DNA of 64,000 nucleotides. It comes from Anopheles merus (Eukaryota; Arthropoda; Insecta; Diptera; Culicidae). Location of the stretch: contig NW_024427622.1 in assembly GCF_017562075.2 (NCBI RefSeq), positions 89,303 through 153,302 of the forward strand, in the 5' to 3' direction. Below, in pieces: positions 35,675 through 47,591 of the stretch. Every line of letters begins with the position of its first letter. The stretch's first letter is position 1. The position numbers were made by a program, and so were the translations under genes. The notes below the pieces were generated by a model. That model ran no database searches. It was not told the DNA's origin and saw only the letters and a list, made by a program, of their open reading frames with translations.

Positions 35675-36615
35675 CCCGCACAACAAAATCGAGCAGTTTT
35701 TGAGCTCGCTTTCTAGCTCGCTTTCCGCCGAAGCCGATCGAGAAAGCGAGCAGAACCCAAGTGCCACAAATCCACTAAACGACCACTAAACGGCTTCTAA
35801 ACGACTCAAGTTCTCTACCTAAACGGAATATAGAAAGACTTCGTTTAGCAGACGCCAAACGACTCATGCATTCTAAAAATAGCAAAAAAGCTGGTGGCGC
35901 TATCTGTTGGTGGGATACCCCAACCAGTTGAGCTTCATCGCTTGGAGGAGAGCTTTCTCATTTCCTCTGTACTGTTGTATGGTTTCGCATTGAAGTTATG
36001 CATCGCTAGAACTAGAACGGCGATACGATTGTTTAAATACTAAACTCCAACGGAAACCACCAGCACTGAAGCTAGTGAGATTTGAGCAATGGTCATTGGT
36101 GTTGATACCCACGTATCTAACCACACGACCATTTATATAGATTTTTGCTCAGAAAGTTAGAAGGCTATATAGGTCATAATAAAATGCAACTTGTCGAAAC
36201 ACATTGCAAGAAAAGGATAGCAATATGATGATGAGTTGTAATACGCCATCTATTGATCAAACCAATGAAGCTGTGGAGCTTTCATTTTTTTTCTATGGAT
36301 ATTCAATTTTCCAGTCGTTTAAGCTTAATCTGTGGCGCTTGGGAAATGTCCGAAGAACCGATCGAAGCTCTTGATCGGTTGAAGCGTTTACGGTATTTCG
36401 AGAGAGCAGGCTGTATGTGTTTGTCTCTTTTTGACAAAAAAGCTCCGGTACGCGACCGTGTTGGCGCAAAAATGATAATGGCCGAAAAATGTTTCACATC
36501 CACGTTTTCTTTCTTTTCTCTTTTCCCTTTCACCTCGCTTTATCGTTATTGATTTTTGCTCTCTAGCTACATTGAGCGAGTGGCTGACAAGTTTTCGATC
36601 GCTTTGCGCAGCGGG
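35675..36615 (+). mobile_element. Short CCC MITE, forward, split by another MITE
   Basis: Left part 35675-35755 from CCCGCACAACAAAATC and right part 36344-36615 ending GCGCAGCGGG. The interruption is the 588-bp CCCAAG MITE. Comparison with 37098-37190 supplies the empty site. Confidence 0.85.
35756..36343 (+). mobile_element. 588-bp MITE with CCCAAG ends
   Basis: Ends CCCAAGTGCCACA and TGTGGCGCTTGGG, with TAAACGAC-like subterminal repeats near the left end. It has no coding capacity. Target duplication AA (35754-35755 and 36344-36345) is confirmed by the uninterrupted sequence GAGCAGAAATGTCC at 37170-37185. A reverse copy is at 42254. Confidence 0.9.
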
Positions 36616-37097
36616 GTATGTGTATGTTTCTTTTTGACAAAAAAGCTCCGGTACGCGACCGTGTTGGCGCAAAAATGATAATGGCCGAAAAATAGTTCAC
36701 ACCCACGATCTCTTTCTCCCCTCCTTCCCCTCTTCTCTATTCTTTTTCCTCACTTTATCATTGTTGGTTCTTGCTCTCTAGCTACATTGAGCGAGAGGTT
36801 GAAAAGTTTTCGATCGCTTTGCGCAGCGGGTGGGCGCCAATATTTTTAAATTTTTTTACCGTTTTTTTGCTCCACCGCCATAAATAGTTCGTCCATTTCG
36901 CCAACAGATGGCGCTAAACTTGCTCGACCCAGCGCGGGAATCGCTGAAGTCCAGCGCGGGAGACTAGGCCAAATCTGCGCTGGCCAGCGCAGAATTTGGT
37001 ACATTTTCTGCGCTGGAAACTGCTCGAATTTGCGCAGCGGGGTACATTGAGCGAGTGGCTGACAAGTTTTCGATCGCTTTGCGCAGCGGGTATGCTG
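36616..37097. mobile_element. Mosaic of CCC-type end fragments
   Basis: 36616-36830 is a right end of the short MITE. 36831-37041 is the left end of the 3.2 kb element in reverse, including the palindrome region (here with one mismatch) and the GCGCTGG repeats. 37042-37090 is a 49-bp short-MITE right end. Each piece ends in GCGCAGCGGG. Confidence 0.8.
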
Positions 37098-37190
37098 CCC
37101 GCACAACAAAATCGAGCAGTTTTTGAGCTCGCTTTCTAGCTCGCTTTCCGCCGAAACTGATCGAGAAAGCGAGCAGAAATGTCCGAAGAA
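37098..37190 (+). mobile_element. Short CCC MITE left-end fragment
   Basis: It begins CCCGCACAACAAAATCGAGC and breaks off after CCGAAGAA, where a CCCGCTGCGCAAAG end begins. Confidence 0.75.
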
Positions 37191-37983
37191 CCCGCTGCGC
37201 AAAGCGATCGAAAACTTCTCAACCTCTCGCTCAATGTACCCGCACAACAAAATCTAGCAGTTTTTGAGCTCGCTTTCTAGCTCGCTTTCCGCCGAAACCG
37301 ATCGAGAAAGCGAGCAGAAACGTCGGAAGAACCGATCGAAGCTCTTGATCGATTGAAGCGTTTACGGTATTTCGAGAGAGCGCGCTGTATGTGTTTGTCT
37401 CTTTTTGACAAAAAAGCTCCGGTACACGACCGTGATGGCGCAAAAATGATAATGGCCGAGAAATGTTTCACACCCACGTTTTCTTTCTCCCCTCTTTTCC
37501 CTTTCACCTCGCTTTATCGTTATTGGTTTTTGCTCTCTAGCTACATTGAGCGAGTGCCTGACAAGTTTTCGATCGCTTTGCGCACCCGCTGCGCAAAGCG
37601 ATCGAAAACTTCTCAACCTCTCGCTCAATGTACCCGCACAACAAAATCTAGCAGTTTTTGAGCTCGCTTTCTAGCTCGCTTTCCGCCGAAACCGATCGAG
37701 AAAGCGAGCAGAAACGTCGGAAGAACCGATCGAAGCTCTTGATCGATTGAAGCGTTTACGGTATTTCGAGAGAGCGCGCTGTATGTGTTTGTCTCTTTTT
37801 GACAAAAAAGCTCCGGTACACGACCGTGATGGCGCAAAAATGATAATGGCCGAGAAATGTTTCACACCCACGTTTTCTTTCTCCCCTCTTTTCCCTTTCA
37901 CCTCGCTTTATCGTTATTGGTTTTTGCTCTCTAGCTACATTGAGCGAGTGCCTGACAAGTTTTCGATCGCTTTGCGCAGCGGG
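37191..37983 (+). repeat. Two 394-bp tandem units of the short CCC MITE
   Basis: Units 37191-37584 and 37585-37978 are the same by eye. Each contains a 48-bp reverse-orientation end, then a nearly whole forward MITE. The second unit finishes with GCGGG at 37983. Confidence 0.85.
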
Positions 37984-38623
37984 TAGCTACAGAGCAGGAA
38001 TTAATAATGATAAAGCGAGGTGAAAGGATGAAGAAAAGGGGAAGGAGGGGAGAAAGAGAACGTGGGTGTGAACTATTTTTCGGCAATCATCATTTTTGCG
38101 CCAACACGGTCGCGTACCGGAGCTTTTTTGTCAAAAAGAGACAAACACATACAGCGCGCTCTCTCGAAATTCCGTAAACGCTTCAACCGATCAAGAGCTT
38201 CGATCGGTTCTTCGGACATTTCTGCTCGCTTTCTCGATCAGTTTCGGCGGAAAGCGAGCTAGAAAGCGAGCTCAAAAACTGCTCGATTTTGTTGTGCGGG
38301 CAGCGGGTAGCTACAGAGCAGGAATTAATAATGATAAAGCGAGGTGAAAGGATGAAGAAAAGGGAAGGAGGGGAGAAAGAGAACGTGGGTGTGAACTATT
38401 TTTCGGCAATCATCATTTTTGCGCCAACACGGTCGCGTACCGGAGCTTTTTTGTCAAAAAGAGACAAACACATACAGCGCGCTCTCTCGAAATTCCGTAA
38501 ACGCTTCAACCGATCAAGAGCTTCGATCGGTTCTTCGGACATTTCTGCTCGCTTTCTCGATCAGTTTCGGCGGAAAGCGAGCTAGAAAGCGAGCTCAAAA
38601 ACTGCTCGATTTTGTTGTGCGGG
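37984..38623 (-). repeat. Two ~320-bp tandem units of the short CCC MITE, reverse
   Basis: 37984-38307 and 38308-38623 are nearly identical reverse-orientation MITE copies, each ending TTGTTGTGCGGG. They lack the final end sequence on the left, which starts at TAGCTAC. Confidence 0.85.
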
Positions 38624-38896
38624 GAACCGATCGAAGCTCTTGATCGGTTGAAGCGTTTACGGAATTTCGAGAGAGCGCGCTGTATGTGTTTGTCTCTTTT
38701 TGACAAAAAAGCTCCGGTACGCGACCGTGTTGGCGCAAAAATGATGATTGCCGAAAAATAGTTCACACCCACGTTCTCTTTCTCCCCTCCTTCCCCTTTT
38801 CTTCATCCTTTCACCTCGCTTTATCATTATTAATTCCTGCTTTGTAGCTACATTGAGCGAGAGGTTGAGAAGTTTTCGATCGCTTTGCGCAGCGGG
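38624..38896 (+). mobile_element. Short CCC MITE right part, forward
   Basis: It resumes forward orientation at GAACCGATCGAAGC and runs to the GCGCAGCGGG terminus at 38896. With 37984-38623 it forms a local inverted repeat. Confidence 0.8.
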
Positions 38897-41510
38897 TTCT
38901 TCTCCCTCCCTCACCCTGCCTTGCCTTTCTTGCGCTTCTACCCTTGCTTTCCGCCGCCAGCTGATTGGGTGTTGTGGTGTATGCGTTGATTCATATATGT
39001 GCATTGCGGTTGTGTATTGTTATTGGTGAGTGTTAGCATTTATTAATTTGTGTGTGACCTTGAGACGCTGTGGGAGAAGCTGGTTTGGGATTTAAAGTGT
39101 TATCGGTGTATTGATGGTTTATTTTATTTCGTGCCGCTGCTGATGAGACCATTCGATGCCCGTGCCGGTCGAGGGTGACGAAGCCTATTGAAAACAAGCG
39201 TAGGAGAACGTCTAACACTAATCTAATATTTTTTTAATTTGATCATGTTTGATGCTTCAACGACCTTCTAAGCATCATGTAGCACAGTGTATAGTGGCAA
39301 TATATATTTTTTTTTAATGTGCCGAAATCTGTCTCGAGTTTTTGGGGTCTCATACACACACGCACACACACAGCGCGGGGAAAGCAACCGTCCGCTCTAC
39401 CATGCCGCGATCCCCCACCCCACCCGGCGCTTTGGATGATGATGCGCTACAAGATAGCTGAACCAGCCTTTCTTCCGATAAGGTAGCCGTACTCGCTCGT
39501 GCGGGAGAGGGGGGGGGGATTGGTGGTGGGTGCGCGCTCGCCTGCACGCTTTCGTGGGTGCGTGCTTACGTTCGCGCTTTCGTGGGTGTGCGCTCGCATG
39601 CGCGCGTACGTGCAAGTGTGCGTGCATGCGTGTGTGTGTTTGCGTGTGTGTGTGTGTGCGTGCGTGTGGAAACCCCAAAACGGTTTGATTCTGATGCGTA
39701 CATTTTCATCCACTGCGACAACAAAGTCCGTGCATTTTTTATCTCGCTACCTGAGAGACAACACAATTCTGCTAGCGGATGCAAGTTGAAACAAAACTTG
39801 AATTGAATTCATACAAAAGAGGATTCTGGATTTGTTTATTACGGTGCGCGTATGGTGCTGCACCTGTCCGTCCAGAATCTGGCGGCTTGTTGGCTGGGCA
39901 AGCCGGTATCATGACGCCGAGCGACCGGCACTGCCTTGGAATGGGTTCGGCTCGGGAGGTTAATGTCCTTTGGTCGAGTGCATTCCGTGCATTTGTCGCG
40001 TCACATCGGTAGCCCGGCAGCATCAAAGACAAGCCAAACTCTTCCCCGGGCGTGGAATGTTATGCTAATTTCTTCTTATTATTATTATTATTGTTGGCGT
40101 AATAGCCAGCGCGATCATGCCGGCCATTTTAGGACTTGAGTACCACGTAGCCGGTTTGTCAGCCCTTGCTACGGCGGACGGTTCATACGTGGTTAGAACC
40201 CACGACGGGCATGCTGTTACGATGTGCGGAATGGTGGCGGTGCCGCGGGACAGCTCCTATCTTGCGGGCAACTTGCATACTGTCACACTGTCTCCTACCC
40301 GATGCATACGCTGCAGGCATAGGGAAGGATGCACCTCCACAATAAAAAAAAACACCGTCATGAACCAGCGGCGGATCTAACGGTAGGCGGACTAGGCGGT
40401 CGCCGAAGATCTCTAGTCTGTAGTATGCCGTATGTCTACAAGTGGACAGAGGCCTCGTAAAAAAATAAAACAACAACAACAAGTGGACAGAGTATTAGCG
40501 ATAAAGGCCCCTGGAAAGATGGTCCTGTGGCTGGAGAAACATTTACCCCCCCCCCCCCCCCTCCACAATGCCGACCACAATTTTAGGGCCTGTGATGATC
40601 GTAGGGGTCCCACTCCCTCCCCCCCCCCCCGCGCCAGCGATTTAAGTATACTGTTATATCTCCCAACAGCTGTACCCCCTCCAGTACCCCCTCCTCCCGG
40701 TCATCAGTTACCATTTACAGCGACCGTCTTTCCGCCTAGGGCACCCGATTCCCCTACTCCGTCACTGTCATGAACACCTTCCTTTCTTTGACCGGTCGAT
40801 CATAACATTCCGGAAGAGCATACATTCGGCGACAGTTTTGCATACACACGCACACTCACACCCATGCGCAGGCGGCTTGGTATATCTGTGTAATCTACAC
40901 CATACGAAAGCAAAAGCTTAGTGTAATAAAATTATGCTTTATGTTTAGCACGTTCAGTTCGATGGCAGGCCCCAGGGACTGCCAGTGAACTTTCCAGTAT
41001 GCCGACTTTACAATCAGCTTGCGTTCTAGATGCCGGCGGAACGGAATGTTGATGAAAAATAGCGCCAGGCTGAACGTGCTAATGCGAATTAGGGTTCTGC
41101 CCGTTGCACAGCAAACCCTCCAGCGTGAGCTAGCGATTCCTTGGTCATTTTTACATTGCAGCGATTGAACTCATTGCGCTTTTTTGGTTTGATTTGTGAA
41201 AATGCAACTTCCTCGCTGCAATGTTTAGTAACGGCTTTTTAAGCGCCACAGCAACTCATGAGCATTGACCACACGCGAGAAAGAGATGGCGCTATGGAGG
41301 GAAAAGCACGGACGACGGCTGACAGCGATTGGCCGTCTGATGCACCAACACATCCAAACCTACGGCAGCGCGTTCAGGCGAGGGGTACGAGGTGGAGCCA
41401 GGGACGGGCAGCTCGACGAGCTGCTTGACAAATTTGCCGTTGGAGGGACAAAGATGGGATTATAAAATTCTCCGAACGGCATGATTTCTTCCGTCGCTTT
41501 GCGCAGCGGG
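38897..41510 (+). mobile_element. CCC element copy F, left end missing
   Basis: Forward copy starting at the CTTCTCCCTCCCTCACCCTG block directly after a short-MITE end, and running to GCTTTGCGCAGCGGG at 41510. It lacks the SINE200. Its (GT)n tract is shorter than in D and E. Its left end was replaced by the MITE array, another case of end exchange. Confidence 0.85.
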
Positions 41511-41545
41511 GCACTCACGGTCTCGCGCCTTCTTCTGTCAATCCG

Positions 41546-41770
41546 TTATCCCAGCTTTAATGGCAGACGCCTCCACGCCATCTTACCTCCACAATGTAGG
41601 TCTACAACGCCCGCTCTGTCCTTGAAAAACGGGGCTGGGTCGTCCGTTTCCACGCATACAACATGGCCAGCCCACCGGAGCCTGGCGAGCTTGATACACT
41701 GCATGACATTAAGGCCGCCGTACATCTCGTATAGCTCGTCCTTATAAAGGCTACTCAATTGTTCTTCCAC
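41546..41770 (-). pseudogene. LINE fragment, C-terminal region
   Basis: On the minus strand the reading contains IKLARLRWAGHVV, a motif found after the reverse transcriptase domain in several insect non-LTR retrotransposons, followed by APFFKDRAG. Nothing upstream of it remains, so it is a 5'-truncated fragment. The exact clade cannot be set from this length. Confidence 0.6.
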
Positions 41771-41798
41771 TCATTTGTTATTTCTAATTTATTAATTA

Positions 41799-43318
41799 CA
41801 GGGTTTCGAATCAAATAATGGACTACTTGATCCACTCGGTGGAATGTTTCAAATGGTTAGGGGATGTATGCAACGTTGCTATGGAGGTTTGCAAGCATAT
41901 AGGGGAATATATCACATGCTTAGGAGAAGTGTACAAAACAGCTATGGAGATTTGCATCCAGCTATGGAGCGCTCGGTTGTAGCGTTGTAGAAATTAATCT
42001 CAATTTAAAAAAAAGCACCGCGTGATGATTTAAATGTTTGGGGTGATTAAACACATGTTTTAGGATCATTATAAGGAAATAGTGGTTAATCCGTAATAAT
42101 ATTTATTCGGACTAAATTTTCACTACGTCCTAACCGTAATATCTAACACCCTATTCTACTATTTCTTTACATCATCAACATTTTCATACGTATTTAACAG
42201 TAATGATTCTTGAGGGTATTGTCAAGTTTTAGAAGAAATCGTTTGACATAGTCCCCAAGCGCCACAGATTAAGCTTAAACGACTGGAAAATTGAATATCC
42301 ATAGGAAAAAAATGAAAGCTTCACAGCTTCATTGGTTTGATCAATAGATGGCGTATTACAACTCATCATTATATTGCTATCCTTTTCTTGCAATGTGTTT
42401 CGACAAGTTTCATCTTATAATGACCTATATAGCCTTCTAACTTTCTGAGCAAAAATCTATATGAATGGTCGTGTGGTCAGATACGTGGGTATCAACACCA
42501 ACGACCATTACTCAAATCTCACTTGCTTCAGTACTGGTGGTTTTCGTTGGAGTTTAGTATTTAAACAATCGTATCGCCGTTCTAGTTCTAGCGATGCATA
42601 ACTTCAATGCGAAACCATACAATAGTACAGAGGAAATGAGAAAGCTCTCCTCCAAGCGAGGAAGCTCCACAGGTTGGGTATCCCACAAACAGATGGCGCC
42701 ACCAGCTTTTTTGCTATTTTTAGAATGCATGAGTCGTTTGCCGTCTGCTAAACGAAGTCTTTCTATATTCCGTTTAGGTAGAGAATTTGAGGCGTTTAGA
42801 AGCCGTTTAGTGGTCGTTTAGTGGATTTGTGGCACTTGGGTCTTTACTATTTTCTGGAATTTCATGCTGGCTCTTAGTTGGTTCTAAATTTAACGCGTGT
42901 GATTAAAGAACGGGGTAATTTGATTACTAGGTAGGAGAACTCTGATGAACATTATTTAAATATTCATGTTTAAATATGAGGAAAAATGTTGCCGCAAAGA
43001 AGAAATAGTAGAGTGGAGAATGTAGCACAGAAGAATGTTTAAATAGCAAATTCAATTTAAAATTAATTGTTATGTTACATGACAATACCAGAAACATGTG
43101 TTTAATCTACAGCGCTAGTTTAATTTCTACAGCGCTACAACCGAGCGCTCCATAGTTGGATGTAAAACTCCATAGCTGTTTTGTACACTTCTCCTAAGCG
43201 TTTGACATATTCCCCTATATGCTTGCAAACCTCCATAGCAACGTTGCAAACATCCCCTAACCCTTTGAAAAATTCCACCGAGTAGATCAAGTAGTCCATT
43301 ATATGATTCGAAACCCTG
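41799..43318. mobile_element. Foldback element with CAGGGTTTC ends, TA duplication
   Basis: Terminal inverted repeats of about 200 bp (41799-42000 and 43117-43318) begin CAGGGTTTCGAATC and end GATTCGAAACCCTG. TA stands at 41797-41798 and 43319-43320. The arms share GGAGCGCTCGGTTGTAGCG. The interior is AT-rich and non-coding and contains the 588-bp MITE at 42254. The same first nine bases occur at the ends of 45228-49767. Confidence 0.8.
42254..42840 (-). mobile_element. 588-bp-type MITE with CCCAAG ends, second copy
   Basis: Reverse-complement relative of 35756-36343 over its whole length, with scattered substitutions. Ends CCCAAGCGCCACA and TGTGGCACTTGGG. It is flanked by TC (42252-42253 and 42841-42842). 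Confidence 0.9.
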
Positions 43319-43346
43319 TAAAATTTAACCGACCGCGAGTGGCCCA

Positions 43347-43860
43347 CATCGAACCATCGCTCCGTATGTCCCCCCTCCTACGCGTACAAAACCACCAGTA
43401 CAGCGCGACGCTTTGTCGGAGATGGTTGTGCGCGATTTGTGGTAAGTCCCGCGCGCAGTGTTCGTGCGTTAATGCGCATTTCGTTCAAAGTCTCGTGCGC
43501 TGGTGTGTTTTGGTGAAGTGTGAAGTGAACAAACAATGTGCACAGACGCACATGCAGTGCGTGCATCGACAGGTAAGATTTTGCTGAACAGAGGCAACGC
43601 AGATTGTCGACAAGTTTCCCGCAGCCTGGCTCGACCCGGTACTTTGCAGTATGACGCCATTCGTGAGTATGAAGGATTCTAAATGTGTTGTGAAAGTGTA
43701 ATTTATGTTTCAATAAAGTGTTTCATGAAATAAAAAATGACCGTGTTTGTGTTTGTTGTTAGAATAAGTGCGTATTTGCGATCATGGCAATGCATGAAAG
43801 AAAACGAGAAACGAAAGAAACAAATATCTTTGGATGTGTTGGTAGCATGACTGGAACACT
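43347..43860 (+). repeat. Repeat R, copy 1
   Basis: A ~510-bp unit starting CATCGAACCATCGCTCC and ending near GGATGTGTTGGTAGCATGA. It contains two splice-donor-like sites (GTGGTAAGTC, CAGGTAAGA) and two AATAAA signals near 43710-43735. It occurs four times in the palindrome, twice per arm. It could be a captured gene end, but I recognise no protein. Confidence 0.7.
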
Positions 43861-45227
43861 TTGAGAACTGCAGAGCGCACCGTACGTTCCGGGTGGGGAG
43901 GGCGAGGGCTCGCGCGAGGGTGTAACTCATTCCTCCAAGAGTAACTGCTCACGGGGGACGGTACTCAAATCACTCAAAAAATACACCTATTTTGCCGGAC
44001 GGGCAGTGTCCCCAAGTAGCAGAGCCGAAGTTGTTGAGAAATTTTTCCGTGTGCCAGAGCGAGAGGCCTTGTCTTCTTTCTCTAGATTTTTGACAGCAAA
44101 CCGCCGCCCGTGTAGAGGTGTGTGCGTGTGACGAAAAATTATGGATGAAATACGGGGGAAGTGGGGTTTGAAGTCTTTCGTTCGTCACACACACATGTAT
44201 TTACCAGCGGATTTCGCTGGACTGAGTCTACCCATCTCTCTCGATCCACCATGATTTTTCTGCTATCACGCTCATCCCAGTCTGAGGCATCCTCAGTCTG
44301 TCCAGAACTTTCCCTGTGGAAGAATGTACTGACGTGAGGTGCGATTTCTTGTGCGACGTACTTTGCTCGTCTACGTTTTGGGCCGTGTTCCTTCTTCTTC
44401 AGTTATGGAATGATTTATCCTAGCAAATTGTTGAGGTAAGTTTTTTGTTCACATGTGTGCTTGTGCAGGTTCATTCAACTAACCTTTGGCGTCTAACCTT
44501 TGCTGGCCTTTGGCGTGTGTGCGCTATTTATCAACGACTGCATGCTGGCCTAGTCAACAATCTTCAAAGTGAGCGACGGAAAGAAAACATTTTCCAGTTT
44601 TAAAATATTAAAGTAAGTGTTGATCTAATCCTATGCGCAAAACTCTCCATAGTAATACATACTACATACATAAATTATTGGTTCATTTTTGGACAGCGTT
44701 CAGCACAACACTGCCACAAAACAACGCACTGGATTACGCCAAGAACCTGTCGAATCGCGCGCAGCCCAGCGTCATTGCTTAACAGAAGCCGGTTCAACAC
44801 GCGCAGCTCCTGTTCATGACGTCATCACTAAACTGAAGCCAGCTGAACACGCAGCACGGATAGTACCCCGAGCGCGGTAGGAGGATGGAAGAACGAGAGG
44901 AGGAAGAACGGTAAATTTGGAAGGGGGAAAGTGTTCTGCCGTCTACACAGCGTGGGTATGCCAAAACACATGTGGAAAGGGAGAGCTATATTATTCAATA
45001 AACAGCATGCGAATGTGTGCTTAACACTCCGGGCGCTGTGTGGCTCGCTTTGGAATCACAGCTTTGTTCACACTCCTTCTCTGTGATTGGTCTCTCAGCA
45101 ACTCTCAGCAGAGCGTATTGCAGCGGAAAGAAAGAGAGAGCGCATATTGCAGAAGCGGCATCGTACGTGAGGATCGGAAAGAGAGTGAACGATCGTAAGC
45201 CAATGAAACGCTCTCATCGCTCTCTTA
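43861..45227. other. Outer left arm, no gene recognised
   Basis: Unique apart from its mirror copy at 55215-56384. Open frames on either strand, for example 43970-44194 and 44689-44880, are mirrored in the other arm and show no family motif. Confidence 0.5.
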
Positions 45228-45531
45228 CAGGGTTTCACACTTTATCTCAAGACCGCGGGACTCCTTCACGAATCTGTCTTAGCTAATGCCAAGACTGCGG
45301 TATGATGCTTGGAAACGTTGATGATACCTGAATTCATCGGATGCAATGCTGAATCTGCGGCACATTTCTCGAACACACTGTTCCGCGTCGAGGACATGCG
45401 ATCGAATATTTTTTTACACGTATAACCTTTTTGTATACACCGTCGTCATCGGCAGATAAGTGTGGTACATAATATCCTGTAAAACGGGTTACTATACCCA
45501 GGACGTCGAACATGTACACTTCCTCAAATCT

Positions 45532-45717
45532 TCTTTTATTTGGCGTAACGTCCTACGCGGACATGCCGGCCTATACAGGCTTTCGAGACTTAATTCATTA
45601 CCACGTAGCCGGATATTCAATCCTTGCTATGGGCGGACGGTCCATTCTGGGCTTGAACCCATGACGGGCATGTTATTGAGTCGTTCGAGTTGATGACCAC
45701 GTACCACGGGACCGCCC
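45532..45717 (-). mobile_element. tRNA-derived SINE in left palindrome arm
   Basis: Reverse-strand SINE with CCCATGACGGGCATG, a reverse B-box in GGGCTTGAACCC (45650-45661), the CGTAGCCGGATATTCAATCC body and an AAAAGAAG tail. Target duplication CAAATCT (45525-45531 and 45718-45724). It is a different subfamily from the SINE200-like copies at 4822 and 23336. Confidence 0.85.
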
Positions 45718-47591
45718 CAAATCTACTACTCTCTCAAATCTACTACTCCGCAATATTGGTTGAGTCAGGACAAGGAAAACGCATGACAATAAGAGGCGGA
45801 TGTAATCGAGAGACCCTAAGCGGCCAAATGCTAAAAAGCCTTGCTGAAATTCCGAGCGAGAAAGCGGCGGATGTTGATGGCTTGAAAGTTAAAATTGAAT
45901 TTGTAACGATTTGCTCGCGGGTTGCAAGAACTACTTATTTTAGTATGTCCTTCCAGAACAAAGCACTAAAGGGAGAGATGGTTCATTGCGCAACATGTCT
46001 GCAACATACTGCGCGTTAGGTGAGACAACCGTGCGCACTGCATTTAGCCGGATCAGCATCAACTGCAGAATGATCCACAATGAAACTATGCTTACTGTAG
46101 CGTGCCCAATAGGGCTGAAAAGATTCTGACTGTATCTATCAAGAGTGATGACGTTATCTACCATGTGATGCTATCACCGTACTATGATGTTGATTAAGAA
46201 CAACCACGTTATAATTAAGGACACGTCAAATTAGAAGGAAAATCTGAAAGATGTGGGCGACAAGAGTGAATAAAGTAGTTTGCAAGTAAACACGAATTTA
46301 GTTAATTGATCTGGGAAGGCTATAACAGTGTTGAACCATTCTTTTCTATAACAGTATAGATCGGAATATTAGAACTACACATTTGGAATGGTTCTATGAG
46401 GGGATATGTTCACTGTTGAAATTTGATATTTGGCGCAACAATAACAATTGTCTCATACATAAATACCAAATCCATTTAATACTACAAAACCAGTGTCAGG
46501 ATAATAAAATAAAATTTTGATGGCGTTTTTGGAAATGACCCGCATAAAATTAAAGACCGAGAAAATTTACATTGAAATTGTTCTAAGCATCTATTACTTA
46601 TTACTTGACGTATGAAACATAAGTCGTGAAAAATGAGTAGAAATGGAATTCGAACCACGTGCGGTATCATATTTTTGCAGTTCAATCTTACATTTATGGG
46701 CACAGAACAGAAGATGGATTGAAGCAGAGGTGAGCATTTCAAAAATTGTATGTTTTTAGTACGCAGTTGGGATTGGATCAAAACATGTTGTATATGTATT
46801 AGCGGCACCCTAATTTTTTAATCCATGGCACATCAATACGTTATTCAATGAACATGTTGTAGAGGTTACTACCTAGCTATGCTTTCCATCCAAAATCACG
46901 TCGATAACTAAAAAATAATAATCAAAAAATTATACATTTGTGTCAACAGAGGCTGGAACGTATCAGTTCGATTGAAAATAAGTAGAAATGCAGCTACTGA
47001 ACCTTCTGTTTTATGAAAATTAATTGGTGCTTTACGTGCGTAACAAATAACCTTATTTTTGAATACCAGTTAAAAAAATACAAAATTGAGTGACTTGGTT
47101 TTATGGTTATTTAATATTTGAGATTTACATCAGTATGGCTCAAAAGTAGCCTCATCGATATTTAACGGTTCTGCAATGTACAGTAAGAACTGTCCAGCAA
47201 GTTACAAGGTTAACACATTTGTAAGACAAAATAAGAACAAATAGGTGCTTGAGTTATGGTTGTTGCCACTGAACGTGTAGAGTTTGTAAGTAATTCGAAA
47301 TTTGAGGACATCCGGTAGATTTTACCGGGCCTTAACTAATTTCTATAAGCAATCCGAAAAAGGGGGTGGAGCAAACACATTGGTATGCGTGAGCGGCTGA
47401 AGAAACCAGAACGTTTAGATGTGTGCGTGACGGATGGTTCGGGCGCCTGTGGCGAAGCTTTCGACAAGACTGCAAACGAGAGCTTCGTCGAGAGCTTTGT
47501 AGAAAGCTCAGATTACACAGGCCGCCGTCGGTTTTTGCGTCTTTGGGTTGGAGCTGCTCGTCACATCGTGTTGTGTCGCTTACACTACAGC

